Origin: Trissonchulus latispiculum
Taxonomy: Eukaryota > Nematoda > Enoplea > Enoplida > Ironidae
Assembly: GCA_030248195.1 (NCBI GenBank)
Contig: JASAND010006797.1
Location: 17,485-81,484, forward strand
Length of the DNA: 64,000 nt
Reading direction: 5' to 3'
Shown: one piece after another, positions 13,201-25,602 of the stretch
How the letters are laid out: each line of letters begins with the position of its first letter
How positions within the stretch are numbered: the first letter of the stretch is position 1
The notes under the pieces: generated by a model
Databases searched by the model: none
What the model was told of the DNA's origin: nothing
Seen by the model: the letters and a program-made list of their open reading frames with translations, nothing else
Position numbers and translations under genes: made by a program

Positions 13201-13553
13201 GATTCACTTAAAAATATTGATTTACAGAAAGCAGCCGGCATTATTCTTGGCCGGTGGCTGGGCGGTAGCCGGTTGGCCGCCGGCTGGTCGCCGACCAGCC
13301 TCCCGTTCAGCCACCGGTTCAACGGCTTACCCACACACTCACACCCAGGCCATCCTCAAACACTACCAACAAGTTCTTACGGCCTTTTCGCGAGTGAGTT
13401 AAAACACTAAAGTTAAAATTATTTAACTCGTTTTACTCGCTGCGCGTTAAGGCCCTAAGAAGTCGAATATAAATTAAAACAAAACTATGAAGCGCATAAA
13501 TTATCTGCAACATTACCTGTCACAATAACAACTTTTTCTTCAAACCTGCCCAT
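7289..13553 (-). CDS. Short-chain dehydrogenase/reductase (classical SDR, FabG-like)
   Basis: NAD(P)-dependent oxidoreductase of the classical SDR fold; substrate unknown. Eight exons in order: 13553-13517 (ATG), 12901-12762, 12452-12360, 11852-11714, 8450-8410, 8219-8113, 7919-7853 and 7468-7289 (TGA), 804 nt and 267 aa, the usual family length. Residues 10-20 carry the nucleotide-binding VTGASSGIG motif. NNAG follows in exon 4, NVSS in exon 5 holds the catalytic Ser region, and exon 6 has YSISK, the catalytic Tyr-x3-Lys. RVNAI and the C-terminal LGRFGT...ITG...DG segment are also typical. All phases agree. One donor is odd: intron 4 appears to start with GC at 11713. That 3.3 kb intron holds two nested DNA elements and a dispersed repeat. 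No signal peptide; probably cytosolic or peroxisomal. Confidence 0.93.
8522..10610. mobile_element. Nonautonomous element with inverted GGCCCC subterminal arrays
   Basis: Both ends carry CGGGT-x-TGGGTAAAACCCGG followed by runs of GGCCCC and GGCGCA, in inverted orientation (8522-8705 and 10475-10610). The outermost bases are roughly CTGGGGCATTT and TAGGGGGAAAT, hAT-like in appearance, but I see no clear 8-bp duplication, so the limits are approximate. The interior is A/T-rich and contains a second element at 8777. It lies in SDR intron 4. Pro-Gly repeat ORFs over the ends are translated GC arrays. Confidence 0.65.
8777..9776. mobile_element. TTAA-flanked element (GTGGTGGTATCC ends), nested
   Basis: Flanked by TTAA at 8773-8776 and 9777-9780. 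The left end TGTGGTGGTATCCTTTTGTG and the reverse complement of the right end, GGTGCTGGTTTCCTTTCGGG, are diverged inverted repeats. They resemble the ends of the larger TTAA element at 17936-21725. The 1.0 kb interior is noncoding and has several GGCCAAA/AATGGCCAT motifs. It sits inside the GGCCCC-array element. Confidence 0.65.
11094..11505 (-). repeat. Dispersed repeat, copy 2 (inverted relative to 828-1212)
   Basis: Reverse-complement counterpart of the repeat near the start of the window, with the same CCCCTTGTG-containing motifs, GGCGGAGCC palindrome and terminal G/C run. It lies in SDR intron 4. The two copies face each other about 10 kb apart and could in principle be ends of one larger insertion, but they span two unrelated genes, so independent insertion is more likely. 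Confidence 0.7.
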
Positions 13554-16199
13554 GGCTGAAAAGTGTGCAAAAAGAACAGTTATATACAAGTAAAAGACAA
13601 GGCTTATCAAATGTGCGCTAACGCTAAGCTCTCGAAGCTAATGTTACAACACAGGTTGTCTAGAACCTAATATAAACGTCAGAACGCTAGAGTGTTGATG
13701 TATATATAAGCACTTCACTTGAAAAGACAAGCAAACCCCGATAGAATTTAAAAGTCGAATTGAAGAGCTCCTGCTACCGAAAATTCCCGGTCTTCTCTGC
13801 TATAAATATAAAAGAAACGAAATTGTCAATTCAGCAGCTGCAAGGTTGGAAGTGGGTCGCAATTTCGTGACAACCACGACCCGCGATCCACTGAGATTTC
13901 GTCGATCCAATTTACCCACTTCTCTAATTTGGCATTTTTGCATATTTAAGTATGCATCGAACAAAATTCAAGCAGTAAACACGTGCATAGTGAAATTTCC
14001 AGCAAACATTTGGCGTTCAAAGCTAACTGCATCAGATTTCATCTGCGTTTTCAGTAGCTCTAAGGACGCTACGCTATCGCAATTGTTGGGACCTCGATCA
14101 ATCAATAGAATCAGTATTTAAGCAAAGTATTGAAGATAGATCCTAAAGTCTTCAAGATAAGTGTATCTATTGAGTTCATTAAGATACACGTAATAGCAGC
14201 AGTATTCAGCGATGATTGTAGTCAGATGTAATGGAAAAGGCAAAATAAAACCTAAAAATGACCAAGAAAAGCTCAGTTCGTCGCAGATGGTGGTTCTTGA
14301 TGGAATTGGTTTAATTGTCTAGTGCACTGGTGATGAGCGGCGTGCTTGTATAATCTTGATGTGAACTATGAAACGTCCAAGCACTGTACAAAGTAATCGT
14401 TATGTAATTACCAGAGTTGCCAGTCAGTGTGAAACCCCCAGAAATTCATCATTAGGGACATAGGTTCTAGTGTAGATAGGAAGAATAAGACTAGATGTAG
14501 CGTACTCTCACGCAAATGACACGAAAATGGAATAGAACCTCAGTGGAATGTAGTCTAAGGAAGTTTCGGTAGGCTATCAGTCAGTAATGGAGGGGTCGTT
14601 ACCCTTCCCGGGTCAGTAATAGGCCCTAACATGGTTTTTCTGTATGATGGAGGAGACGTTACTCTTCCCAGGCCACGAATAAGGCCTCACATTGTCAAGA
14701 AGTCATTTAAAAACCGATTAAAACAGCTGAAAACTATCAAAGGAAACGAATCCAAAGAAAGAAGTTGTTGAATAACCAACAATTTAACAAGAAACTTCGA
14801 GTTTAAATCGTTTTACGCAGCTGATAAGTGCGCATATTGGAAGATGGGTCAAAATAGGGCCATAATTTGTCCATTAGTAGCATGGAATAATGTTAATTGG
14901 TGGTCATAGGTGCTAATTAGGTGTAATTTGCATTAGTTAGGTGATAATTAGTTAATCTGTCAAATTTTTGGTCAAAATATAAGTTGGGTTTATCTGAAAG
15001 GCAATTCTCTGCTGATTTCAAAACTCCAAACCCGGTCACCTAACTCCCAATATTGCGAAAGTTATACGTAAAAGAAGTTTTGATTAGTTACATTTTAATT
15101 TTGTAATATTGGCCTTGGGTGACCTTACAATGATGCGTAACAGTTGTGTGTGGTTACGCCCATTCATGTTTCCATTCATTCCCTTGAGCCTCTGCTGGCT
15201 CTCTCCCAGCAGAGACTTGCCTCGCAGAGAAGAACTTAACACACACCCTAGGTGTGAAAATACGTTCGGAGGGGGCTTAACTCCCTCCCAAGTAATTAGA
15301 ACGAAATAAAAAGTAGGTATCCTAGGTAGTTAAGTACGTAGAATAATAATGTTTAGTTTTTATTTTGTGGAAAATTACGTAGTTATTAGTATGCATATTT
15401 TTTATGCAACAATTGCCCTTCCGCCTCCTTTCCAGTGATACATAGAGTTTTGGCGAGGAAGAGCAATTGTTGCTAAGATTAACGGGCGGCTCTCCTTGTC
15501 TGTGGCCGAAAGGTCACGCCCAAAAGGAAAGAAAGGGGCTTGGAGACAAGGGAACCAATAAAAATAATAAAACCAAAATTTATTGAATAAGTTCACTAAA
15601 CTAGCAGTTAATGTTTTGTTTTCCATAAAGGGCCCCGAGTGGCCGTCATTTCGTACTAATCCATTTTTTAGTTCGTGAAAATTAATTTTTATTCAGGAAA
15701 TTTTCCCTTTGGTTACCTTTACGTGGTAACCAAAAAGTCTGCAAAGTTTCCCAAAATTCAGCTTGGGAAATCCATCAAAATTAGGGTCAGTTGGAGGGTC
15801 ATAATTCCTTTTCCTCATTAATCTCCCCTCCAACGGACCAGCCGCGTGGCCAGCCCGAGTTGGGCACACGCTTTAAGATAGGGAGCTTCCAGAAATTTCT
15901 GGAAGCTCCAATGAAAATCAAAGAGACTCCGCCAGAAAGGCAAACACCATTGAGCTGTCAGACTCCTGTCAGCTCACTGGAAAATTTCAAATTTTAGTTA
16001 GTGTTCGTCTGAGACTCGGCCGAGAGCGGTAGCTTGCTTCCCCCCTATTACTGGCACGTCTTCCCGTTGTGCCAGCGTTTTGGCCGGGAATACAAGACGT
16101 GCTCACCCCGGTTAGAACACGAGTTAGGGGCCCCTTCTGACCCACACTGGTCAGAAGGGATGAACTGAGCGCACACGACGAACACCTGTTCTTGGACCG
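13554..16199. other. Intergenic stretch with no recognisable gene
   Basis: Upstream of the SDR start; its promoter should be in the first few hundred bases but no clear core element stands out. Visible structures are two imperfect 60-bp direct copies at about 14585-14695, an inverted pair GCAACAATTGC (15406) / GCAATTGTTGC (15463), and a hairpin GGTTACC...GGTAACC at 15711-15732. No convincing exons on either strand. Confidence 0.55.
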
Positions 16200-16626
16200 G
16201 TAGGCCCGGCCCGGGCCCGGGCCCGGTCGGCAGCGAAGGCCCGGCCCGAGCCGGGCCTGCCGGGCCTGGGAGGCCCGGCCAGGCCCGGTCGGGCCCGGTG
16301 AGGCCCGGTCGGGCCCGGTGAGGCCCGGTCAAATTTTTGCAATCCATTTTTCTAATTTTTTCCTCAATTTCTTCACTAGAAAGTCCAATTTAAGCTTACG
16401 CGAGTTGTCTAAGTTGTAATAAATATCATTAACTATTATTTGGTACTGTTTTTTGTATGCCGGGCCTTCACCGGGCCGACCGGGCCAACACCGGGCCGCC
16501 GGGCCCGCCGGGCCTACCGGGCCTTGAATCGGGCCTCCGGGCCCGGGCCGGGCCCGGGCCGGGCTCGGCCCGGCCCGAGGCCCGGCCCGGTCGGTTCAGC
16601 AGGCCCGGGCCCGGGCCCGGCCCGGG
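16200..16626. mobile_element. GGCCCGG-array element (small, nonautonomous)
   Basis: Two blocks of GGCCCGG/CCGGGCC repeats (16200-16330 and 16460-16626) in inverted orientation flank an A/T-rich centre of about 130 bp. The layout matches the GGCCCC element at 8.5 kb and the CGGCTC element at 38.9 kb. No target duplication could be identified, so the limits are approximate. Pro/Gly/Ala/Arg-rich ORFs over the blocks are artefacts of the repeats. Confidence 0.55.
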
Positions 16627-17152
16627 AAATTTCTTAACGGCACAACTCTGCCTGTACTAAGTTTAATAAATAATTGGTGTGTCAGACCTATCGTCTCAGA
16701 GTCTAACAGAGGCGCGATTGTCTCTGAAAGTCAGGCGCGTTAGCCGAAAGGATCGGATCAGGACTGCTCAAGGTAAGTTCTGGTCAGGAATCAGAAGACT
16801 CATCATCAATCCAGCGATCAAGTCAAAGCAAGTGCTGACCCCTCTTGCTGATCAGCTGGAATCCAGTGCACTAAACGAACTCACAAAGAAGACCCCTACA
16901 AAGGTTGGCTGCAGGGAATCTCTGATTTTGGAGCACCACCTTTCGGAGATCCGGTGCCTAAGTCTACTTCTATAAGTGGACGTGCTGACCTTCCGTGTAA
17001 TCAAGTGCAGAGCGACTTCTGACACTAGATCGGAGAGCAGAGCGATTTTTGACTCCGGATCCTAGCAACTTCATTACACATATCTGGTAGGCAATAGGCA
17101 TACTACTATGTAGTCGAAATCATCCCTTTTATCATATACCTTATTGAAAAAC

Positions 17153-17900
17153 TTAGGTACCGTTTTCAATTCGAATGTTAATATCCAATACGTCGGCCGA
17201 ATCAATTGCTGTGTTTACCTTATCTAGAGTGTCCGGATATATATATCTGGTTAGCTGTTATCAAATTCCCCATCATCATCCGTTGCCGTAATATCATCAA
17301 TATACCTGAACATCTTCCTCAAACGTTTAACCTTATTCCAGCCCTTTTCCTTAACACATTTCTGAATAAATTTGAAGGATATGCATGAAGGAGCAAGTTA
17401 GTTATAAAAGGTCCAGCATTGGTTCCCATAGGTATCCCGATTGTTTGTCTAAACACTAAATTTCCCACTTGAAAACATGCATTTTTGATAGCAAATTTTA
17501 ACATTGAAATTACATATAGCGCATCCTTAGCCATTGGGTTGGCTATATTTGTGCATCTTGTATAAGATTTATTAATAACCATAGCCCTAGTTCCATTTGA
17601 GAAGGATAGCTCCAGAAGTGGTTTAATTTAATTCAAAATATCTTCATGTCTCAGACTTATATAAAGTTTCCCAAAATCATAAGTTGCAATACTTTTAGCC
17701 CGTGACGAATAATTAAGACACTTTAAAATTTCTTTAGAACTATCAAATATCCAATAAGCGTTGATAAAATGTGAATTACGCTTTATAGCATTGCAGTACT
17801 GCTTTTGTCTAGTCTGCACTAGTTCAGCTGCAATGCAGCACTTAAATTTTTGGACATAGGTTTAGTGCAACACTTAGCTCCAGCGGTGTTTCTGTTTTTC
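17153..17900 (-). pseudogene. Reverse transcriptase fragment, probably Penelope-like or related
   Basis: A broken RT core read right to left. Near 17650 a YDFGKLYISL segment matches RT motif A of Penelope-like elements. Then come QTIGIPMGTNAGP near 17430 (the Q-x2-G-x-PMG motif), and FRYIDD near 17300, the catalytic YIDD. A YP-x-LDKVNTAIDSADVLDINI segment follows and ends at a TAA at 17153. At least one stop and two frame changes interrupt it, so it is inactive. The C-terminal endonuclease is absent. The relic ends just before the TTAA element at 17936, which may have truncated it. Confidence 0.75.
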
Positions 17901-18495
17901 ATTTCATTGGACTCCTGAAAAATAAAATCATTTAAGGTGGTGATTCCCTTTGGTCACATAAAGTTTGCACCATTATAACTCATTCATTACTTGAAGTTAA
18001 GAAGCCATTTTATATCAAAATGCAGCTTGACATTTTCTCTTTTTAATGCATGGCACGAAAAATGTTGGTAGATCGCATCATCCACGTGCCGAGGAGTAGC
18101 CGTGATTTCAGAAGCTAAGTTTAATTTATCTTTGTTATTTAGAATGGTATTCTAAAATTGTGTGAGGAAGGATAAGTTTCTTATCTTTTGAACTTAAAAT
18201 AGTTTGACCTTAAATACTAAAGAATGGGCAACATAGATTATGCAATACAGTTCCTATGAATTATCTGTCACGACTTATATAAATATAAGGTTTGGTCTAT
18301 ACTTTTCGGATTAGACTCAGACCACTAATACTTAAACAAATCTTACAATGCCGATTTGAACAGATCACAATCACATTTTGGCACAAATTAATGAAATTTT
18401 ATGACTTTTTACTAAAAGTTGCCCGTCTAGCTAAAGTAATAAGATTTTGGTATATGCAAAACAAGCAGTTTTTCCCCGTGAGCGCGACTAAAGCC

Positions 18496-19182
18496 CAGTT
18501 TACACGACCAAACTTTCGCCAAACCAAACTCAGACCAAACTCAAGTTTGGTGTAAGTTTGGTGAAAATTTGGCCGTGTAAACAAACACCAAACCGCACCA
18601 AACTTTGACCAAACTCCCACCAAACTGTAAAACCGGATTTGGTGTAGGACCAAACTTTTTGCAAAGTTTGGTGAAAACAGCCAATCAGATTGCAACAAAT
18701 GACCATGACAGGAGCATATAAACTACATCAATACGTACGTTTTATTACTTCAGTTGGGTCTTGTGGATTTTTTGCACTTCTACTATACTTTTGTTTTTCT
18801 ATAAAATAGTTTATCTGAATGGCGGGATGGAATTTTGAAAAGGAGATTGATTAACTGAATTTTTACTCCGAAAATCCGTTTAGATTTTATCCTGTTGCAA
18901 TTTCTATAAAAATTATAGGGGAAAGAGAGGGAAATTCCCTCCGCATCGCCCACACCTATGACTATGAGCACACTAATAAAATGATGGATTCTAAAACGTT
19001 AAATGTCACAAAATGGAGCATATTTTAAACCTGATTGGTTCCCTCCAAAAGTTTGGCACTAGTTTGGCAAACGTTTGACAAACTAATGTTTGCTCGTGTA
19101 AACGGACAGTTTGCCAAACTTTTTTCACCAAACTTGAGTTTGGTCTGAGTTTGCTTTGGCGAAAGTTTGGTCGTGTAAACTG
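18496..19182. mobile_element. MITE with long CAGTTTACACGACC inverted repeats
   Basis: The 60-bp ends start CAGTTTACACGACCAAAC and are nearly identical inverted. The interior repeats the ACCAAACT/AGTTTGGT motif many times in both orientations, so it can fold extensively. 687 bp, noncoding. The flanking duplication is not clear. Nested in the 17936-21725 element. Confidence 0.8.
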
Positions 19183-19468
19183 TAACTCACTTCGTTTGCT
19201 GCATTTGTATTTTACTTTTCAGTTAATATGGTGATATTTAATTGCACAATGGGGAGAGTATGATGTACTCTCCTGTGCCTACTGAAACGCAGCAATAGCT
19301 ACAAAGAACTGAAGAAAGGCCAGGATCCATTTGGCATCAATTCAGCTAAGTCGATCTTTCCATTTCATTTCAAAAAATTTATTTGGTTTGTTTGACACTA
19401 GACTTGGGGGGGGGGTGAAAAAGGTCCCCCCGGGTTTTTTGTCAATTTAAAGAAGAATTTTAAATTAA

Positions 19469-20379
19469 CCCTTAAATGCATAAGCTATTTTACCGACGTT
19501 AACGCATAACCTGGGTCAATTTGACCCAACACTAATTTTAGCTTCGTGGAGCATACTATGTTGAAACAATGGTAACAAAAACCTCAGAATAGCTTGGTAA
19601 TTGGCAGGAAAACTGATAATTACTATCCTATTGTGGAATAGCAGCTGAAAACAATTTTTTGTCCAACTGCCAGTACCCAGGCACATGTGGCAGTCAGTTA
19701 AAATAGCAATAGTTTTGAATCTATAAATCATCATACAATACTATTTCTGAAAGGAAAACAACTTAGACACCCTTTTAGAAGCAATCTCCACTGTTATACA
19801 ATTCTTACCAGGAAGAGCCAGGACCTCACGGAATTGGCGAGTTAGGACCGTTCTACCAGCACCTTTGGGATATCTAACGGTAGTGCTTATATCTGTTTGT
19901 TGTTGATACTGATTCCATAACTTGCCAGACGTTACCCCGTTACTACACAAGACTGTTTAGGACAGCCAACACTGGTCTTTGACGTCTAGCAGAATCGTGC
20001 TACTCAAAACGCTGCCAAACAAATTCTGCTTGGTCTCCAAAACGAAAAAGAGATAGAATTGCATGAAATTTACCACAATTGAGCAAGAATTCAGCAGCTG
20101 ATGCAAGAAAACGCTGTTCCTGTTACTCAATAGTCAAGTCTGAGTGTTGCTTTGTGGATTTCATGACCTGGGTCAAATTGACCCAGGGGAAAATTATTGA
20201 AAATAATTTCTTCTGTCCAGAAGCAAGAATTTTCTTGCGACTTTGACTTGGTTTTTAGTTGTATCAGAGAATTTTGTGAGATGTCACAAGAAGTCGTCGG
20301 ACAGCAAGCCATTCTACGCTGTACACAGCTGTTTAAACAAGGGGGTGGGTCAATTTGACCCAGGTTGTGCATTTAAGGG
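19469..20379. mobile_element. piggyBac-like nonautonomous element
   Basis: The ends CCCTTAAATGCA are inverted, next to TTAA on the left (19465-19468) and TTCA on the right (20380-20383), consistent with a piggyBac TTAA target with one mutation. A palindrome TGGGTCAATTTGACCCA recurs just inside both ends and again near 20170, a plausible transposase-binding site. The 911-bp interior has ORFs of 70-80 codons on the minus strand that I cannot assign. Confidence 0.75.
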
Positions 20380-21862
20380 TTCAGCAATATCCACATAATT
20401 ATCTTTGCATACAATATGGGCCCTGACATATTTTACGCAACACATTAGGCTGATCAGATTGGGAGAAGGTACCATCTGCATCAATCGGCCGCAAACATGA
20501 AATTTTGGATCCTACGGATCCGTCAATGAAATTTAACAATCCGTAACTTTCAACCTGAAATCTCGCAACACAAAGTGCTCTGTTGTCGGCCGACAACAGG
20601 AAATTTATTATTATAGGAATGGTACCTCGGTGCCAAAATTCCCCTCTAATTGTATTTGTACTTATCCGAGATTTTCAAGGAGTTGGCCAGTCAAGGGGGA
20701 AACCCCTTTGAATGGAGCTAACGGGTGTTCACGATGCGGTGAAAGCAGCGTGGCCACTTCTGCTCTGGCAGTAGCCTTGCCTATGCCTCGGGTAATTGCG
20801 ATATGCAATTATTCAGTGTCATACCGTGGACCCAGTACAAGATTTGGTATGGCACTACCCCTCATCGCGAAAGCAACTGGGGTGTGGCACTAAGGGAAAA
20901 AAACTAATGTTGCTTTTCTTAAATATTTTTAACACATTTTAGAAGAAGTGTAATTTTCCAGAATTTTTGCAGACTCGAGTAAATTTTTTCGCGAGACATC
21001 GGTTATATCATTCGATACCTCCATCAAATAGCTAGGGACGATTTTTTATTTATTGTGAAATCGCTCTTCGTTATAGAGATATAAGCTGAAATGTGTGCGT
21101 AACCTGGATTTTGCCTACTTTTTCCAAATTTGTCAAGCGTTTACTATAGCTAGAAAGCAGCAATCGGGGCAACTAAAAAATCGTCCCTGGGTATATTTGT
21201 GGAGAACACATTTGTTCAGTAGCAGCCCCTCAGCTCGCATTGTGAATGCTCCACAATCTTTGAAATAAATTGGTCGTGTTTTTGCAAAAACTGCATTTTT
21301 TATGATAGCAGCCTACAGGATAGCAGTTGGAAGACGATCATGCGTCGGATTATTTGTCCCTGTGAGACCTTGCGTAGTTCAAGAAATGTTGGATTATTTG
21401 ATTTCTGCAAAAATGACAAGTTTTCGACGCCAAAACAAGAAAATCGGCTATATCTCACGGTTGAGAAAAGCTAGAAACTTGTTTTAAAAAGCAAAAATGT
21501 GAAGCTCAATGAGATCTTTCAAAAGAATATGGTGATAACTGTATGCCTGCTGTCAAACTGTCAGAAATTGGGAAAAACCACTCTGACCGGAAATCTCGAA
21601 TTTTTGAATCGGGATTGCGCGGAGGGTGTCAGAACGCTAAAAGAACTTATTTCGAAAAGTTTCATCAAATTTTATCTTGATTTACGCCGCCAAATAACAA
21701 TATGTGCCCAAAAGGAATCACCACCTTAAACGGTTAATTCTATCTTTAAAGTTTAAACGCATTCTTAATACACCTTTTCCATATCACTAGGTATGAATTT
21801 GTGAGGAAGCTTATCAACGTAGCTATTTATTTATATCATACACTTGATTAGTACTAACAAAA

Positions 21863-22096
21863 TTAGGAATGATCATCACTCTGTGAACTATGTCGAAATT
21901 TAAAGCTTGACATTATATAATTATTTACTGGAAGCAGCTCACGCCTTTCTTTTGGTGAGGACTCGACACCGTTTAGGTTCCTCGTGAGTCCTGTCAGGTG
22001 TTCCTCTACGCAGACAGCAAACGGACAAGAGGCGGAGAAATCATGCATTTTACGAAAGATAGATTGCAGGCTGTTGTAGTAAGGAACCTCATCCAT
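21863..22096 (-). other. Small unassigned ORF, possible first exon
   Basis: An ATG-initiated frame of 77 codons starting MDEVPYYNSL. It could be a first exon ending at an internal GT near 21965, but no following exon was found. Its first 15 bases recur at 42121 in the opposite orientation on the other side of the LTR element. No domain recognised; coding status uncertain. Confidence 0.25.
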
Positions 22097-22170
22097 TTAG
22101 CAAACGTAAATTAAAACAAAGCTACGGTAAGCGTAGCGTATATTTGAGCGTAGATTTAAAGCGTAGCTGG

Positions 22171-22709
22171 TGTGAAGTTTGACTATGCTGAACTTAGTAA
22201 AATGCTGTTGCCTTACTTTGGACTACTAGGATAAGACTAAACTACAGGTGAATACCGGTGGTGTGTGATGTTGGCGAAATGGAGGATCCTGACCGACTAG
22301 AAGTCACTTTGGCGATTACAACGGTTTATTAAATTCTAAGCAAAACTTGATGACAAGAGTTAATACAAAACATTAATTTTAACCAAAAGCATAAACTTTG
22401 ATAAACACCAAACAAACAAAAGCCCGGCAGAAGCCGACAGTGCGACAAAGGTGACTTAACCAAACCCAAAGATAATCTCCCCAAATCCGAACCTAAGCGT
22501 CACTACCCAACCACTCTTGATTAACTTACACCCACAACTGCCACAAACCTACCCAATATGGCGAATCACAACTATTAGCTAGCCAGACCTATGAATTTAG
22601 ACAGAAGTGATGCAAAATCATTGAATGTTTGTCAAAATGTAATACTAATTCACTTAGGCTTAGCAGCTCGCATAGAATTTATATCTTTCCTGTCGGTGCT
22701 AACTTCACA
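22171..22709 (-). repeat. 3' LTR of the Ty3/gypsy element
   Basis: 539 bp, starting TGTGAAGTTTGAC on the + strand and ending GCTAACTTCACA, matching 40540-41071 nearly throughout. It contains a 7-base AAGCCCG segment absent from the other copy, plus scattered substitutions. Confidence 0.97.
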
Positions 22710-22711
22710 TA

Positions 22712-22728
22712 ATACACCCTCTTTTGGC
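22712..22728 (-). promoter_or_regulatory. Polypurine tract next to the 3' LTR
   Basis: On the element strand the sequence reads CAAAAGAGGGTGTATTA immediately before the LTR. The purine run is the expected plus-strand primer site, although a few bases separate it from the LTR edge. Similar TAAAAGAGGGGGTG motifs occur inside the element. Confidence 0.6.
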
Positions 22729-25602
22729 CCCGGGCGGCCTCGGACGGGTCCACTCAGTTAGACGATAAAAAGAATGTTACTCACAGGTACCTTAGGTACT
22801 AGTAAAGATAAAACTTTTGTGAAAATTACGTAAAGATAAAATGAAACGACAGCGGTGAACATACACCATACCACGGTTGAGCACACAACTTTTCTAACAT
22901 GCTAACCGGCCAACGATAAAACTACTCGTAACTGAATCGAGACATTTTTGACAAACTACTACTACAAAACTTACTTACCTACGTCAAAGCCTACGTAAAA
23001 TTTTCAAATTCCCGCCCGAGATCACCCAGGTACCAAAAGAGTAAGGTGCAACGACAGGAAACAAGATCAGAAGAGAGAACAAGACCCTATTGTAAATATG
23101 TATAAAGATGACAAGTAAAATTATTATGCATGTAGATATCAAACAAAAATGCAAGAAATCAAAAATTGTACATGTAATTAGCAGCCGTAATGGAATGAAG
23201 TAGTACGAATAATGCCAAACAAAGAGAATACTAGATTAGTAAAAACAAGGCAAGAAGGAATAATGTCATCAAAGAATTGCATTTTTTCATGAAAAGAACA
23301 AAGAAAATTTGGAATGTCGGAGAAAGACCAAACCAAACCGCTTTTATTAAATAAACAAAACAGACAGAAAAGTGATAGTGAAAAACTAGCTATACCGACA
23401 CCGACGATTACAACGGCCATACCGAGGTGGCGAACACCCTGACGAAAAAAGAAAGAAAATGTAGTCAACTGAACCCCAATTTTAAAATTTGATCCCTGCG
23501 GCACCCTCCCTTCAAATCACAACCAATATAATAGGACCCGAAAGAAATACCAATCACCAATACACTGATTAAACAACAACACAAAAATCACAAGATTAGG
23601 ATGGGGGGACAGTGTCACAGGTGTGCGATGGAAGAGACACCGGCGGTATACTCCCCAGCACCGCAGACAATGCAATTCCAGACCGGAAACAATCACTGAA
23701 CCAAAACCCCTCTAGCTGGACCCTACCAGAGCGAACCGTACCAGGCCTCGAAGGGTCTCCTGTCAAAATCCACGGAGTCTAACCCAACCCAACCAAACCA
23801 GGACCAAAGTCACGCGGGACTGGAACCAGGCACAAATTATGGCCAAGCAAGCCGTGCACCGCCTGGCCCAGCAACCCCATGGCGGCAGGTAGACCAGGAA
23901 GAGTTCACAGACCGAAAAGGCCACAAGGCAAAGGCAGAAGGCCCCCAAACCTTCCAAAGGCCGGAAAACCGACGGCCAAACCTGACCAAGAGCCGGCAAG
24001 ATGGCAGACGGAAGCAGGCAGAATAAGCCTGCCCCACGGCAAAATAGGCAGGAGAGCCACAGGTACCAGAACGACCATGGCCCCAGTCACCATAGAAGCA
24101 ACAATGGAACGCAAAGCCCCCCAAAAGTCCAAGAAGCCAAGCCAAGGAGGCCAATAGAGCAGCGCTCTCCAAGATGGAACAGACAAGCCAAAAAGCATGC
24201 CCGCCGACAGCAAAAGGAGGCCGGACAGCCATAGGCAGACCACCGGGGCGAACACTATCCCAGATGGAATCAAAGCAAAGGACGCAAAGCGCCCCACAAA
24301 GTCCACATAGGAGGCCAAAAAGGCCACCACCAAATGGTGCCAATCCAAATGGCTACCACACAAAAGCATTGTGCGGCCCAGAGTCAAAGCCGACGGCCAG
24401 GCCAACCAGACCGAAACAAATCCTCAGCCGCCCAACCAAACAACCAAAGACCAGACCATGGTCAGAACCAGCAGTTCAAAGGCCTGGCAGGAGAAGAACC
24501 CAGTAGGGACCCAGCACCTACAACCACCGACCCGTCACGGCGGTACCCAACCGCGCCAGACCCAGCGCCGAAGCAAATGGCCGGTAAAATCCAACCCAAA
24601 CCAGCTGACACAATTCCTGGGGAGCACACCCGGCACTGAGGATGGGGGGTCGGCACCGACACAGCAGACAAAAGGTTAGCTAAAACACACAAAACAAAAA
24701 AGTAAGGCAATCAAATAAAGCACGAAAGAATCATGATTAGCAAATGGCAAAATTAAGCAAAACAAAATATTGACGATACATAGTTACAGCCCCACCTATG
24801 ACTTTAGTAGCTCCAGAACCAATGGGAGAGACGCAGCCCCGCTTAGCGGAGGAGAAACCCCATAGGCCTGTGCTTATCAAAGAGAATCTCAAGGCTAAAC
24901 TAGATGAAACGGAATCAAAAAGGAAAAAGAATGTTAAGGAGCGTGCGGCCCACCTCACCCGGTGTGCGGAGACCGGAGCGACCCGCAACTTAACACTCCA
25001 AAAGAGAGTGGGAAAAAGGTAGGAGCACCAAAAGTTAAAAGTTGTAAAAATGTTAAAAAAGAAAAAGTCCAATCTGCTGTGTGGAATTTAGAAAAAGCAA
25101 CGAAAATCAGAGGTTAAAGTTTATTCCAGTGAGAAAATGAAAATTCAAACGAGATATAATCGGGAAAATTAACTTTAAAGTATCAAAGAGAACTGTCTAT
25201 ACATACTAGAATCAAAGGAAGAAGAAAATTTTTGAAATATTTACAAAACTCAAAGGATTTAATAAATAAAATACTCAAGTGAACAAGAATTTATAAATTA
25301 AATCAAGAGACCAGAAAGAAGAGAAATTTATCAAAGGACTTTCTGATTCATTTGTAAAGAAATCATCTAAAAGAAAAACGAAAACGACATACGTCAAGAA
25401 ATCAAGTAGAATAACCCACACAGCAGATAAAAGTTAATTGTAAAAATAGTAAAAAGAAAAGAAAACGGAAAGAACCCCCCGCCCCCCATAATAATACAGT
25501 AAAAGATGAAAGAAAAAGGTAAAAAGACTTTTAAGCACCAAATTTTAGCACCAACCCGTTAAGAAAGGGGCAAGAATATACACAAGAAAACTGCATGAGA
25601 AC
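22729..25602 (-). other. Long 3' region between the NADAR ORF and the 3' LTR
   Basis: No recognised domain. The element strand is G/T-rich, so several frames between 23837 and 24710 translate into hydrophobic proteins (one of 166 residues at 23905-24405). Two overlapping frames being equally hydrophobic points to base composition, not selection, though a membrane protein in an env-like position cannot be excluded. The outer parts (24700-25600 and 22750-23500) are very T-rich on the element strand and look untranslated. Confidence 0.5.

Larger units (their letters stand above)
17936..21725. mobile_element. TTAA-flanked element with 25-bp GGTGGTGATTCC ends, carrying nested insertions
   Basis: The inverted ends agree over about 25 bp with two or three mismatches (GGTGGTGATTCC, then C/T-rich, ending CACATA) and are flanked by TTAA at 17932-17935 and 21726-21729. 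Of its 3.8 kb, about 1.6 kb is two younger elements (18496-19182 and 19469-20379). The remaining 2.2 kb is noncoding A/T-rich DNA with no transposase I can recognise. The stretch 20384-21725 shows only short ORFs without family signatures. Confidence 0.7.

Noticed and set aside
23879..24679. Plus-strand Pro/Lys/Gln-rich ORFs
   Set aside because: Antisense to the element and low in complexity; they mirror the skewed composition.
23837..24710. Env-like membrane protein in the retrotransposon 3' region
   Set aside because: Overlapping frames are all hydrophobic because the strand is G/T-rich; no signal peptide, fusion peptide or Cys pattern was seen. Kept only as a remote possibility.
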